NCBI RefSeq assembly: GCF_030408575.1 | Contig: NZ_CP047047.1 | Span: 1,971,991 to 2,035,990, forward strand | Source of the DNA: Corynebacterium auris | GTDB taxonomy: Bacteria > Actinomycetota > Actinomycetes > Mycobacteriales > Mycobacteriaceae | Reading direction: 5' to 3' | Length of the DNA stretch: 64,000 nucleotides | In this document: positions 26,017 to 37,789 of the stretch, in pieces | Layout of the letters: each line of letters starts with the position of its first letter | How positions within the stretch are numbered: position 1 is the first letter of the stretch | Program-made: the position numbers and the translations under genes | Notes under the pieces: generated by a model | What the model was told of the DNA's origin: nothing | Database searches by the model: none | Seen by the model: only the letters and a program-made list of their open reading frames with translations

Positions 26017-26799
26017 ATGGACACGTTGGCGGGTTACGACTGGGGCGCGGTGGCGCTGGCACTTTCCATCTCCATGCTCGCCGGTTTGTCAACGGGCGTC
26101 GGCGGGGTGTTCGTTGCCCTGAAGTCCGCGCCCTCGAACCGGTTTCTGGCCGGGGCGCTGGGGTTTTCTTCCGGCGTGATGGTCTACATCTCTCTGGTGG
26201 AGATGCTGCCCGAGGCCGCCGAGCAGGTCGGCGAATGGCCTGCCGTTGCAGCGTTTTTCGGCGGGGTGGGGGTTATCGCGCTCATCGATTGGTTGGTACC
26301 CGAGGAGGTCAACCCCCACGAGGAACACGACTCCACCAACGCCCCCAACCTGGCCAGGGCGGGGGCGCTGACCGCGGTGGCGATCGCGCTGCACAACTTC
26401 CCGGAAGGCTTTGCCAGCTTCATGTCCGCGCTGGCGGACCCCGTCCTGGCCGCGCCGATCGCGCTTGCCATCGCCATCCACAACATCCCCGAGGGCATCG
26501 CCGTGGCCGCCCCGCTGCGCGAGGCCACCGGCCGACGGTGGCGCGCCGCCGGATGGGCCACGCTTTCGGGCCTTGCCGAGCCCGCCGGCGCCCTCGTCGG
26601 GTTCCTCCTGCTTCTTCCTTTCCTCGGCCCGTCGACCTTGGGGCTGTCCTTCGCCGCCGTCGCCGGAATCATGGTGTTCATCAGCTTTGACAAGCTTTTG
26701 CCCAGTGCCATTCACACCGGGCACCACCACCATTCCGTCTACGGCGTCGTGGCGGGCATGGCGGTCATGGCGCTGAGCCTGGCACTTTTGCCCGGGTAA
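26017..26799 (+). CDS. ZIP-family divalent metal transporter
   Basis: An inner-membrane metal importer, probably for zinc or other divalent ions (ZupT-like), 260 aa and about eight membrane helices. The two signature helices contain ALHNFPEGFASFMSA and AIHNIPEGIAVAAPL, supplying the His/Asn/Glu metal ligands. A cytosolic loop EEVNPHEEHD may bind metal. TATCAT lies 8 nt before the ATG. A strong bidirectional terminator follows. Confidence 0.9.
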   Translation: MDTLAGYDWGAVALALSISMLAGLSTGVGGVFVALKSAPSNRFLAGALGFSSGVMVYISLVEMLPEAAEQVGEWPAVAAFFGGVGVIALIDWLVPEEVNPHEEHDSTNAPNLARAGALTAVAIALHNFPEGFASFMSALADPVLAAPIALAIAIHNIPEGIAVAAPLREATGRRWRAAGWATLSGLAEPAGALVGFLLLLPFLGPSTLGLSFAAVAGIMVFISFDKLLPSAIHTGHHHHSVYGVVAGMAVMALSLALLPG

Positions 26800-26816
26800 C
26801 GCGCTTCCAGCGCACG

Positions 26817-26845
26817 AAAAAACCACCCGGTGTCCGGGTGGTTTT
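26817..26845. terminator. Bidirectional intrinsic terminator
   Basis: AAAACCACCCGG and CCGGGTGGTTTT pair perfectly around a TGT loop, with A and T runs on both sides. It separates the convergent ZIP transporter and S-layer genes. Confidence 0.9.
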
Positions 26846-26876
26846 AACTCGCGCTTAGCGCTTCGCGGTTACCGCC

Positions 26877-28277
26877 TTAGAACTTGGGCAGGAACTGCTG
26901 GATGTGCGGGAAGGCAGCCGCGGCGATACCGCCGAGGATCGCCAGCACGACCGCGACGATGCCCACGGTGGCACCAGGGGCGGGGATCCCTGCGCCCGAG
27001 GAGCCCAGGGCCAGGTTGGAGGAGCCGCTGCCCGTGCCGGGGTTGTTACCGGGGGGCGGGGTCTGGTTGTTGCCGCCCTCACGGAGCTTTGCAACCTCGT
27101 CGGCGAGGCGTTTGACCTCGTCCTGGAGACGGGCCGTCTCAGCTTCCTTGGCCTTGTCGGCACCGCCCGTGGTCGGCGCGTCCGTGCGGTACTTCCTGTC
27201 AAGCAGGCGGATCCGCTGCGCCTGGTTTTCCCAGGCCTTGGAGTTGGCGTCCACGTTCGCGTGCGCCGCGACGGCGAGGTCCTCCAGAGTCGGGAACAGG
27301 AAGTTCTGGTACTCGGTGCGGATGGTGGTGTTTTCGGCCTCGACGATCGTGTCGTTCTCGTACAGGTCGAGCCAGCGAACGCCGAAGCCGTAGTACGCCT
27401 GGATCACGCGCAGGGCGCGCACGTTCTTGGCGGCGCGGTCGAACGCCTCCTGAAGAACGATGATGTTGCGGCTCGTCGCGGTCTCGGTCTTCTGGATGGC
27501 GTCGCGCTTCAGGTTGTTGCGGTTGTCCCAGCCCTCGAGGTAGCCGAAGAGGCGGTTGTTGATGGCCGACGCCTTGTTGGAGTTGTCGATGTCCTCCTCG
27601 TCCTCCTTCTCGGTCTCGATGTAGCTGGCCAGTACGGCGCGCAGAGCCTCGAACTTCGCCACGGACTCTTCGCTGTTTGCAATGCGGTTGACCTCGGCGA
27701 CGTAGCCCTTATCCACCGCCGACAGGGACACGGCGTCGAGGTTCTCGATGGCCGCGATGATGTCGGCCGGAGCATTGATGCTCCGCGCGTAGGCGGCCAG
27801 CGCGTCCCTCTCCGAGACGGTGAGGGTGACGGCGGTGGCGTACTTGGCCCACGCCTCGTTGGCGGCCTGGGTTTCCTTCTTGACGGCCGTGAGGGTGGCG
27901 TTGATGTCGTTGAGGGTCTTGACTGCCTTGTTCAGCAGTGCGGTCACCTCGGCTTCCTTCGCCTTCGCCTGCGCCTCGAGCTCGGCCTCAATGGGCACCA
28001 ACTCGTACGGGCTCAGCTTGAGGAACTCGTGCGCGCGGACGGCGGCCGCATCGGCGTTGGCCTCATTGCGCAGCACGTCGGCGGCCTTGACCTCGCCCAC
28101 AGCGGGGGCGTTGTTGTGCTCGTTGCCGCCGCCCGGGAGGGAGCCGTCGGCGACGTTCTGACCGTTGCCGGTCTGGGGGGTGGTCTGAGCGTTGGCCGGG
28201 ACAGCGAGGCCAGAAACACCGGTTGCTACTGCGATTGCACCAGCCAGCGCGGCGGTGCGGACACGGTTCTTGAACAT
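26877..28277 (-). CDS. cspB: S-layer protein, PS2/CspB-like
   Basis: A secreted surface protein of 466 aa. The signal peptide MFKNRVRTAALAGAIAVATG ending near ANA-Q is nearly the same as that of PS2 (CspB), the S-layer protein of C. glutamicum. The mature part is long, helical and charged (EAELEAQAKAKEAEVTALLN, ETARLQDEVKRLADEVAKL), with no cysteines visible. A Pro/Gly-rich linker (NQTPPPGNNPGTGSG) and a hydrophobic C-terminus (VGIVAVVLAILGGIAAAAF) would anchor it in the mycolate layer, as in PS2. GC content is lower than in flanking genes, and a 580-bp AT-rich region precedes it. cspB is variably present among strains in C. glutamicum. Confidence 0.78.
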   Translation of the reverse strand: MFKNRVRTAALAGAIAVATGVSGLAVPANAQTTPQTGNGQNVADGSLPGGGNEHNNAPAVGEVKAADVLRNEANADAAAVRAHEFLKLSPYELVPIEAELEAQAKAKEAEVTALLNKAVKTLNDINATLTAVKKETQAANEAWAKYATAVTLTVSERDALAAYARSINAPADIIAAIENLDAVSLSAVDKGYVAEVNRIANSEESVAKFEALRAVLASYIETEKEDEEDIDNSNKASAINNRLFGYLEGWDNRNNLKRDAIQKTETATSRNIIVLQEAFDRAAKNVRALRVIQAYYGFGVRWLDLYENDTIVEAENTTIRTEYQNFLFPTLEDLAVAAHANVDANSKAWENQAQRIRLLDRKYRTDAPTTGGADKAKEAETARLQDEVKRLADEVAKLREGGNNQTPPPGNNPGTGSGSSNLALGSSGAGIPAPGATVGIVAVVLAILGGIAAAAFPHIQQFLPKF

Positions 28278-28859
28278 GTGAGTACTCCCAGAGAGTAGTA
28301 GGTGAATGTAACCCAGACGTACCGTCTCGGCTCGAACTTAACCGGAACTTATCCGGAAACAACGGGACTAGAGGATTGGTTCCTGTGAAGGCCTCATCCA
28401 CAAATCGGCTCCGTTGCCGGAGACGTTACGAGTGCTTTTATCTTTCCGCAAGCGTAGGCGTATCATACGCCAAGGGTTTAACGATGTGTTTACCGCCTCG
28501 ACACAAAAGAGTTTCGCTTACCTGCCGTTTTGGGCCACCGTTCCTAACCTGAGTGAATAATCATACTTTCGCCTCTGTTTTATTCTTTTTAACGAATAGT
28601 TAAGTGCTTATACGTGAACGTACGTTCCCCTATTGATATTATTTTCACACTATTTAGGCCGTTTAATTATTGGAAAACAGCCGTACTCCCTCGTCATCGC
28701 ACCGCGCCGCGCCCCCTCGAACTCCCGCCAATCCCCGCCCCGCGCGCGAGACGAAGGCGCGTGCGAACCACAATGGCGCTACTGACCAACCCAGCGCGCC
28801 CGCCCCAACGATCCACAAAACACCGCCCGCCGCCAGCTTCTACCCAGTAAGCTTCGGGC
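28278..28859. other. AT-rich regulatory region upstream of the S-layer gene
   Basis: This 582-bp region has no convincing gene. It is markedly AT-rich, especially 28430-28680. It should hold the promoter and a long leader for the minus-strand S-layer gene and, at its right end, the TAAGCT box of the lipase. A perfect 12-bp palindrome GAACGTACGTTC (28616-28627) may be an operator. Highly expressed S-layer genes commonly have long 5' leaders. Confidence 0.55.
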
Positions 28860-30176
28860 ATGCTGACACGAACCTGCCTCGCTGTCCTCACCGGGGCCGC
28901 CGCGATCGCCCTGAGTCTCGCCCCAGCGCACGCGCAGCCGCTTATCGACGGCCTGCGCCACGCCCAGTCCACCCCCGCCGGAAACCCGCTGGCCGGCTAC
29001 GACCCCTTTTACGACGACCCGGTCACCAACCTCGGCGCCCCCGGCACCCTGCTACGCACCCAGCCCGCGCCGCACCTGCTCAACATCCTCGGCCCCGACT
29101 TCCCGGGCTACGCGGAAAAGATCCTCTACACCTCCACCACCGTCCACGGCGAGCCGGTAGCCACCTCAGGCTTTGTTATCCAGCCCGCGACCCCGTGGCA
29201 GGGTCCCGGCCCGACCCCCACGGTCGTCTTCGCCCCCGGCACCCGCGGCTCCGGCGACGCCTGCGCCCCCTCCCGCGGACCGTGGCTGACAGGCCAGATC
29301 GACGTCGCCGGGCCGTCGGTGGGCGTCAACTACGAGCTGGCCAGCTACCACGCGGCCGCCCTCATGGGCGCGCGGGTCGTCGTCGTAGACTACATCGGGC
29401 TGGGCACCCCCGGCGCCCACACCTACGTGCTCCACGACGAGGAGGGCCACGCCGTCCTCGACGCCGCCCGCGCCGTCGTCCCCGCCGGCGACCCCGTCGC
29501 TTTCTACGGCTACTCGCAGGGCGGCGGGGCCGCCGCGGCCGCCGCCGAGCTGCACCCCATCTACGCCCCCGAGCTCAACCTGCGCGGCACCTTCGCCGGC
29601 GCCCCACCCGCCGACCTCTTCGCCACCATGGAGGGCGTGGACAATTCCGCCATCGTCGCCGTCCTCGGCTACGCCCTGGCCGGCTGGCAGGAGCGCTACC
29701 CCGAACTGCGCGACATCGTCGAGCCCTACCTGAACCAGCGCGGCCGCGCCTTCCTCGCCGACACCGCAGACTCCTGCATCGTCGACGGCGCGCTGCGCTG
29801 GGGCATGACGGACACGCGCGCCTTGAGCTCCACCGGGGAGTCGCTCGGAGAGATCGCCGCCCGCGAGCCGGAGGTGAAAGAGATCTTCGCAGCACAGAAC
29901 CTGGGCAGACGCTCCCCCACCACCCCGATCCTCGTGAGCACGGGCGGCAGCGATGACCTCGTCCCCAGCCCACAGGCCATCCAGCTGGCCCGGGACTACT
30001 GCGCCGCCGGGGCCCCCGCCGCCCTGCTCAACGAAAATATCCCCGCCCTAACCCCCGGCCTCAAGATCGGCCTCAACCACGCCGTGGGCATCTTCACCCA
30101 GGCGCTGCCCTCCTTCCAGTGGATCAACGACCGCTTCCACGGCGCCCCGGCAGCCTCCAACTGCGGCCAGTTTTAA
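28860..30176 (+). CDS. Secreted lipase (LIP family)
   Basis: A secreted alpha/beta hydrolase of 438 aa. The signal peptide ends AHA-Q near residue 23. The nucleophile elbow is FYGYSQGGGAA (Ser near residue 225), the acid is probably in GGSDDLVPSP, and the His lies in IGLNHAVGIF. The arrangement matches secretory triacylglycerol lipases found in corynebacteria and mycobacteria. Cys pairs (DACAP, DSCIVDG, DYCAAG, SNCGQF) suggest disulphides outside the cell. TAAGCT lies 6 nt before the ATG. A terminator follows the gene. Confidence 0.87.
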   Translation: MLTRTCLAVLTGAAAIALSLAPAHAQPLIDGLRHAQSTPAGNPLAGYDPFYDDPVTNLGAPGTLLRTQPAPHLLNILGPDFPGYAEKILYTSTTVHGEPVATSGFVIQPATPWQGPGPTPTVVFAPGTRGSGDACAPSRGPWLTGQIDVAGPSVGVNYELASYHAAALMGARVVVVDYIGLGTPGAHTYVLHDEEGHAVLDAARAVVPAGDPVAFYGYSQGGGAAAAAAELHPIYAPELNLRGTFAGAPPADLFATMEGVDNSAIVAVLGYALAGWQERYPELRDIVEPYLNQRGRAFLADTADSCIVDGALRWGMTDTRALSSTGESLGEIAAREPEVKEIFAAQNLGRRSPTTPILVSTGGSDDLVPSPQAIQLARDYCAAGAPAALLNENIPALTPGLKIGLNHAVGIFTQALPSFQWINDRFHGAPAASNCGQF

Positions 30177-30198
30177 ACCACTTTCCCCGCACACACCA

Positions 30199-30225
30199 AA
30201 GCCCCAGCCGGTTGAGCTGGGGCTT
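30199..30225. terminator. Bidirectional intrinsic terminator
   Basis: AAGCCCCAGC pairs with GCTGGGGCTT around a 7-base loop between the convergent lipase and clpC genes. T-rich sequence follows on the plus strand (TGGTTCTT). Confidence 0.8.
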
Positions 30226-30240
30226 GGTTCTTCGGGGGCC

Positions 30241-32991
<2,751 letters not shown>

Positions 32992-33045
32992 GTGGCTGCC
33001 CTCTCTCCAGAAATGACGTTCGCAAAAAGTTGCCATCCACCATAA

Positions 33046-33056
33046 CGCCCACGGCG
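33046..33056 (-). promoter_or_regulatory. ClgR-like operator upstream of clpC
   Basis: On the minus strand CGCCGTGGGCG lies about 55 bp before the clpC start. It fits the CGC-N5-GCG core of the ClgR site of C. glutamicum, with the central A replaced by T. Flanking bases agree only in part, so the call is tentative. Confidence 0.4.
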
Positions 33057-33131
33057 GACATCCCTTCCCGCCTTGCCGCGGCGCTGCCCGCACCCCAGCA
33101 CGTCAGCGCAGGTCAGAGCGCATGTTCACCG

Positions 33132-34391
33132 CTAGCGAACAGTATTCATCCGCCGGCGCAGCTGGGACACGGCCCACACAAGACCGACAATGACAACGAG
33201 CACCCAGCCCAGCGTGGGGGCGAAGCTGTCGGGCCAGTCACCCAGCGGGCCGTCGAGGAACAACCCGGCCAGGCCGCCGTGCGCCAGCAGAAGCGCCACC
33301 CACATTCCCACCCAGTGCATGGGGGTGGCGCGGCGCAGCACCGTCATGGCGAGGGGGATGAGCCAGATTGTGTAGTAGCCCTGCAGCAAGCCCCCGGCGA
33401 GGAACACCCCGGAAAAGAGCACGGCGAGCATGGTGAAAGACCACACCACCGGGTCCGCCCTCCGCTGTGGGAGCAGCGCCACGACGGCCGCGGCCACCAG
33501 CGCGAGCAGGGCGGCGATCACGGCCGTCTGCCCCGCGCCGCCCACGCCGAGCTCGCCGAGCACCGCCCCGAGCGCCCCGTTGTCGTAGCTGCGGGGCTCG
33601 GCGAGGTACGGCACAAGGCGTTCCACGTACCACTGGGCGTTGACTGTCGTCGCCCAGCCGATGCCGAAGAACGCGGCGTAGGCCGCGACCCCTACGATGA
33701 GCACCGGCCACTGCCAGAGCAGGAAGGGCACCGCGAACAGCACCACGAACTGCGGTTTCAGCGTCACCGCGTAGGCCGCCAGCAGCCCGGCGAGGTAGGT
33801 CTCGGGGCGCGCAAACTGGCGGTGGTGCCTGCTCCCGCTTGTCTCGAGCACCAGGCACGCCCAGACGAAAACCACCATGACCAGCAAGAGCAGGCCATTG
33901 ATGTTGGTGTAGGTCAGCGTCGAGGCGACCGGCTCCGCCGAATTGAAAAACACCCCCACCGTCGCCAGCGTCAGCGGCAGCACCCACGGCCCGGCGGTCA
34001 GGCGGGCCACGATCCACAGCGCCGCGACGATGGCCAGGGCGTTCGCGGCGATCATGGCCACGCGGGCGATGTCGAAGGTCCCCAGCAGCGCCAGCGGGGC
34101 CAGCACGACGTTGCCCCCCGGCGAGTACAGGTAGTGCGGGTCGCGCGTGCTGTAGTCCTCGTTGTATACCGGCACCCCGCTGACGTAGCGCTGCACGGCG
34201 TCCCAGATGGGGCGAAAGTCGGTGCCGTCGTTCGACAGCGGGGCGATCACGCACGCCCGCAGAACGCCGACGGCGGCGACGAACCAGAGGGCGCACATCG
34301 CTAATCGACGCACCCGCGCCCCCGTCAGGGGAAGAGAACCGCCCACCGCCGCGGCGGTGGCAGAAAGAAGGCGAGCGCGTGCGTTGTGCAT
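33132..34391 (-). CDS. GT87 arabinofuranosyltransferase-like membrane protein (AftC-like)
   Basis: A polytopic GT-C glycosyltransferase of 419 aa with about ten membrane helices. The first extracytoplasmic loop has the acidic motif NDGTDFRPIWDA near residue 55, followed by YLYSPGGNVVLAP, a DUF2029/GT87 pattern. It would use decaprenyl-phospho-arabinose to extend cell-wall arabinan or lipoglycans, as AftC does in mycobacteria and C. glutamicum. Which linkage it makes cannot be read from sequence. TAACCT lies 7 nt before the ATG. A paralogue with a mannosyl donor is an alternative. Confidence 0.75.
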   Translation of the reverse strand: MHNARARLLSATAAAVGGSLPLTGARVRRLAMCALWFVAAVGVLRACVIAPLSNDGTDFRPIWDAVQRYVSGVPVYNEDYSTRDPHYLYSPGGNVVLAPLALLGTFDIARVAMIAANALAIVAALWIVARLTAGPWVLPLTLATVGVFFNSAEPVASTLTYTNINGLLLLVMVVFVWACLVLETSGSRHHRQFARPETYLAGLLAAYAVTLKPQFVVLFAVPFLLWQWPVLIVGVAAYAAFFGIGWATTVNAQWYVERLVPYLAEPRSYDNGALGAVLGELGVGGAGQTAVIAALLALVAAAVVALLPQRRADPVVWSFTMLAVLFSGVFLAGGLLQGYYTIWLIPLAMTVLRRATPMHWVGMWVALLLAHGGLAGLFLDGPLGDWPDSFAPTLGWVLVVIVGLVWAVSQLRRRMNTVR

Positions 34392-34401
34392 GCGCGCTAG
34401 G

Positions 34402-35163
34402 TTATCGGACCAGCCCGATGACATCGACAAGCTGCTCCGCGCACTCGAGCATGGCCGGGGCAAGCGCGCTGCGTTTGGCGTCGTCAAGCAAGCTCTCGAC
34501 CCCCGAGATGGTGACCGCGAAGCGGGGCTCCGGGCCCGGTACGACGCACGCCATGCCGGCGACCCCGTGGACCCAGCCGCTGCCCCCGCACCAGCCGGCG
34601 GAGTCCATCTGGCCGAGCAGGTCGCGGATGCTCGCCGTGTGCTGCTCGGGGGTGGCGTCGAGGAAGGGCGGCGGGCTGGCGTAGATGGTGGCGATCTCAT
34701 TGTCCTGGCGCGTGCGCGACAGCGTAGACAGCAGGGCGACGCCGGCGAAGGACTCGCCGAAGCGCTTGTACTCGCCGACCTCGACGTTGAAGATGCGGAT
34801 CGGGGTGTCCCCGTCGGCGCGCAGCAGGTAGTAGCAGCGGCCGAAGCTCATCACGGTGACGTAGACGGAAAAGCTCGACACGTCCGCCAGCTGCTGGGCC
34901 GGGCGGCGCAGGCGGGAGACGTCGGGAAACTCCATGGGCGCATGCGCCGCCAACGTGCGCGCACCGGGGCCGAGCACCCACACTTTCCCGGAGCGGGCGA
35001 GGATGCCCACGGACTCGAGGTCGGTGACCAGCCTGTGCACCGTGGTGCGGGGCAGGCCCGTCGCCGCGGCGCAGCCCGCAACGCTCATCCCGGTGGGCAG
35101 AGAGGCGAGGACCTCCTGCACGATCATGCGGCTGCGCTCCAGCACTCCCACTGCTTTGTCCAT
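34402..35163 (-). CDS. IclR-family transcriptional regulator
   Basis: A regulator of 253 aa. The N-terminal winged helix (SVAGCAAATGLPRTTVHRLV near residue 27-46) and the C-terminal effector domain (FGESFAGVALLSTLS, DSAGWCGGSGWVHGVAGMA) are typical of IclR proteins that control catabolic operons. It is divergent from the esterase/monooxygenase operon across a 215-bp gap with a TGGAA-N4-TTCCA palindrome, and it most likely controls that operon. The GT87 gene follows 10 bp downstream and may be co-transcribed. Effector unknown. Confidence 0.88.
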   Translation of the reverse strand: MDKAVGVLERSRMIVQEVLASLPTGMSVAGCAAATGLPRTTVHRLVTDLESVGILARSGKVWVLGPGARTLAAHAPMEFPDVSRLRRPAQQLADVSSFSVYVTVMSFGRCYYLLRADGDTPIRIFNVEVGEYKRFGESFAGVALLSTLSRTRQDNEIATIYASPPPFLDATPEQHTASIRDLLGQMDSAGWCGGSGWVHGVAGMACVVPGPEPRFAVTISGVESLLDDAKRSALAPAMLECAEQLVDVIGLVR

Positions 35164-35267
35164 TCTTCGGTCAGCCCCGTTTCACACAATTCTGGCCCTA
35201 TCGGCCCACATTGACTAGATTCAACCCGCGAGGGAGATGTGAGTCACATCCAGCCCCCTCTATGCGA

Positions 35268-35358
35268 TGGAACGTATTCCACTATTCGGACATTATTGCA
35301 CTCTTGCCGTACCGCGCACGGCAATGCCGCGCAGTTCAGCATTGCCGCGCAGTTCAGC
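35268..35358. promoter_or_regulatory. Complex operator region of the esterase/monooxygenase operon
   Basis: Three elements lie between the IclR gene and its likely target. A palindrome TGGAA-CGTA-TTCCA (35268-35281) resembles the IclR box of E. coli. An inverted repeat TTGCCGT/ACGGCAA spans 35304-35324. A direct repeat of TGCCGCGCAGTTCAGC occurs at 35325-35340 and 35343-35358 (18-bp period). A strong AAGGAGG ribosome site follows. Confidence 0.55.
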
Positions 35359-35378
35359 TGAGACGCCAAGGAGGCATC

Positions 35379-36227
35379 ATGGCACTTCCCGAGACAACTT
35401 CAACGAGCACCGTGGACGTCGACGGCGTCCAGGTGACGCTCCACGACACGGTGGACCCCCGCGACGGCGAGCGCCCCCTGGTTCTCGTCCACGGCACCGG
35501 TGGCACCGCCGCCAGCCACTTCGGGCAGATCATCCCCCACCTGTCCAGGCAGCGCCGCGTCATCGCCGCAGACTGGGCCGACACCCCCGGCGAGAAGCTC
35601 GAGCTCGACGAGCTGGTGCGCCAGGTCGTGGCCACGACCAACGAGGCCATCGGCCCGGACGCCGAGTTCGACATCGCCGGCTTCTCCCTCGGCGCCGTGG
35701 TGGCCGTCGCCGTCGCCGCCGCCGAGAAGGGCCGCGTGAAAAACCTCATCCCGGTGGCGGGCTGGGCCGCCACCGACAACCAGCAGCGACTGCGCAACGG
35801 CGTGTGGCGGACCCTCTACGAGGAAAACCCCGCCACCGTGCGCCGCTTCATGGGCCTGTGCGCCTTTTCCCCCGTCTACGTGGCCAAGACCGACGCCGAG
35901 GAGTTCTCCGCCGGGGTCGAAGCGCTGACTGTCGACGCCTTCGTGGCCAAGCAGATGGACCTCAACGCGCGCGTGGACATCCGCGAGGCGGCGGAGACGG
36001 TCACCGCAACCACGCTCATCATCGCCAACCACGACGACTTCATGGTCCCGCGCCACCACTCCCAGCAACTCTTCGGCCTCATCGAGGACTCGCGCTACAC
36101 CGAGGTCACCTCCGGGCACATGGTCGTGCTCGAGCGCCCGGCCGAGGTCGTCCAGCTCATCGACCTGTTCCTCCGCGAGCCGCAGCGCTACCCCGCCGGC
36201 ACCGTCGTTCCCGAAACGGAAGGCTAA
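35379..36227 (+). CDS. Alpha/beta hydrolase (esterase) paired with BVMO
   Basis: A cytoplasmic hydrolase of 282 aa. It has the oxyanion motif LVHGTGG near residue 35, the nucleophile elbow AGFSLGAV (Ser near 106), the acid in IANHDDFMVP and the His in SGHMVVLE. The start has AAGGAGG 6 nt upstream. Eight bp downstream begins a Baeyer-Villiger monooxygenase. Such pairs degrade ketones: the monooxygenase inserts oxygen to form an ester and the hydrolase cleaves it. The divergent IclR gene probably regulates both. The actual ketone is unknown. Confidence 0.83.
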   Translation: MALPETTSTSTVDVDGVQVTLHDTVDPRDGERPLVLVHGTGGTAASHFGQIIPHLSRQRRVIAADWADTPGEKLELDELVRQVVATTNEAIGPDAEFDIAGFSLGAVVAVAVAAAEKGRVKNLIPVAGWAATDNQQRLRNGVWRTLYEENPATVRRFMGLCAFSPVYVAKTDAEEFSAGVEALTVDAFVAKQMDLNARVDIREAAETVTATTLIIANHDDFMVPRHHSQQLFGLIEDSRYTEVTSGHMVVLERPAEVVQLIDLFLREPQRYPAGTVVPETEG

Positions 36228-36234
36228 ACCCACC

Positions 36235-37770
36235 ATGACTACTGCAACCGACACCTTTACCCCGAACCCCTACCTGGTCCGCGAGACCGTCCGCGAGGAG
36301 CAGACCCCGCCCACCGGCAACGAGGCGCGCGTCCTCGTCGTCGGCGCCGGCTTCTCGGGCGTCGCCATGTCCGCGATGCTCAAGGCCCGCGGCTTCCACG
36401 ACTTCCTCATCATCGACCGCGAGGCCGGTTTCGGCGGCTGCTGGCTGACCAACCTCTACCCCGGCGTCGCCTGCGACCTGCCCAGCCACATCTACTCTCT
36501 GGGCTTCCGCCCCAACCCGGACTGGTCCCACGCCTACAGCCCCGGCGCCGAGATCCTGGAATACCTGCAGGACACCGCCAACCAGGAGGGCCTAAAACAG
36601 CACTTCCGCGGGAACACGGACATGGAGTCCGCGCGTTTCGACGGCTCCCAGTGGATCGTGGAGACCAACAACGGCACCTACCGCTGCACCTTCCTGGTCA
36701 CCGCCACAGGCCACCTCGTCGATCCCCAGGTGCCCAGCATCGAGGGCGTGGACACCTTCACCGGCGAGATCCTCCACTCCGCGAAGTGGGACGACTCCGT
36801 CGACCTTGCCGGCAAGCGCGTCGCCGTCATCGGCACCGGCGCCTCCGCCATCCAGGTCGCCCCCGAGGTGGCCAAGGTGGCCTCCGAGGTGACCGTCTTC
36901 CAGCGCACCCCGGCCTGGATCATGCCGAAGAACAACCGCGAGTTCACCGAGGCCGAAAAGCGCACGTTGCGCCGCTCCCCCGAGGCGCTGCGCCGCGAGC
37001 GCGACTCCCTGTTCTGGGACGCCGAGGCCGGCTACGCCATCATGCGCCAGGACCCCGACATGATTAAGGCCGCCACCGCCGAGATGGACAAGCACCGCAG
37101 CACCGTCACCGACCCCGAGACCCGCGAGGCACTGACCCCCGACTACAACGTCGGCTGCAAGCGCATCCTCTTCAGCGACGACTTCTACCCCGCGATGAAC
37201 CTGGAGCACGTCACGCTCGAGCCCTCCGCGCTCGCCTCCGTCGACGGTAACACGCTCACCAGCGCGGACGGGCGCAGCTACGAGGTCGACGTCATCGTCT
37301 TCTGCACCGGGTTCGACGTCTCCGAGCCGCTGTACGCCCGCCGCGTCACCGGCACCGACGGGCGCACCCTCTCCGAGGTGTGGGGCGACGGCGGGGTGCC
37401 CACCCTGACCATGCACGAGCAGGGCTTTCCCAACCTTATCGCGCTCAACGCGCGCAACACCGGGCTGGGGCACAACACGATTATCTACGTCATCGAGTCG
37501 CAAAGCGCCAACGCCGCCGACCTGCTCACCTGGGCCGTCAACAACAACGTGGCCACTATCGACGTCACCGACGCCGCCCAGGAAGAGTGGAACCGGCAGC
37601 TCAAGGAGATCACCGAGGGCACCGTCTGGGTCGATGGCGGCGGCTGCGGGGCCTGGTACCTCGACCGCCGCACCGGCACGCTCACGGCGCTGTGGCCCGG
37701 GCTGTCCTACGACTTCCGCTCGCGCGTGGAGCCGTTTAACCCGGAGCGCTTCGCGGTCACCTACGCCTAA
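36235..37770 (+). CDS. Flavin-dependent Baeyer-Villiger-type monooxygenase
   Basis: An FAD- and NADPH-dependent monooxygenase of 511 aa. The first Rossmann motif is VVGAGFSGVAMS near residue 34, followed by EAGFGGCWLTNLYPGVACD and the BVMO fingerprint FTGEILHSAKW near residue 176 (FxGxxxHxxxW). The NADPH Rossmann motif is VIGTGASAIQVAPE near 199, and FCTGFD comes later. The set matches cyclohexanone/phenylacetone-type enzymes. It forms an operon with the esterase upstream and is convergent with lysS. Substrate unknown. Confidence 0.87.
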   Translation: MTTATDTFTPNPYLVRETVREEQTPPTGNEARVLVVGAGFSGVAMSAMLKARGFHDFLIIDREAGFGGCWLTNLYPGVACDLPSHIYSLGFRPNPDWSHAYSPGAEILEYLQDTANQEGLKQHFRGNTDMESARFDGSQWIVETNNGTYRCTFLVTATGHLVDPQVPSIEGVDTFTGEILHSAKWDDSVDLAGKRVAVIGTGASAIQVAPEVAKVASEVTVFQRTPAWIMPKNNREFTEAEKRTLRRSPEALRRERDSLFWDAEAGYAIMRQDPDMIKAATAEMDKHRSTVTDPETREALTPDYNVGCKRILFSDDFYPAMNLEHVTLEPSALASVDGNTLTSADGRSYEVDVIVFCTGFDVSEPLYARRVTGTDGRTLSEVWGDGGVPTLTMHEQGFPNLIALNARNTGLGHNTIIYVIESQSANAADLLTWAVNNNVATIDVTDAAQEEWNRQLKEITEGTVWVDGGGCGAWYLDRRTGTLTALWPGLSYDFRSRVEPFNPERFAVTYA

Positions 37771-37789
37771 ACGCGTTACACCGGCCTGC

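Noticed and set aside
26877..26960. Sortase motif at the C-terminus of the S-layer protein
   Set aside because: Its tail ends QQFLPKF without LPxTG or AETG and lacks a basic end; it fits the PS2 hydrophobic anchor.
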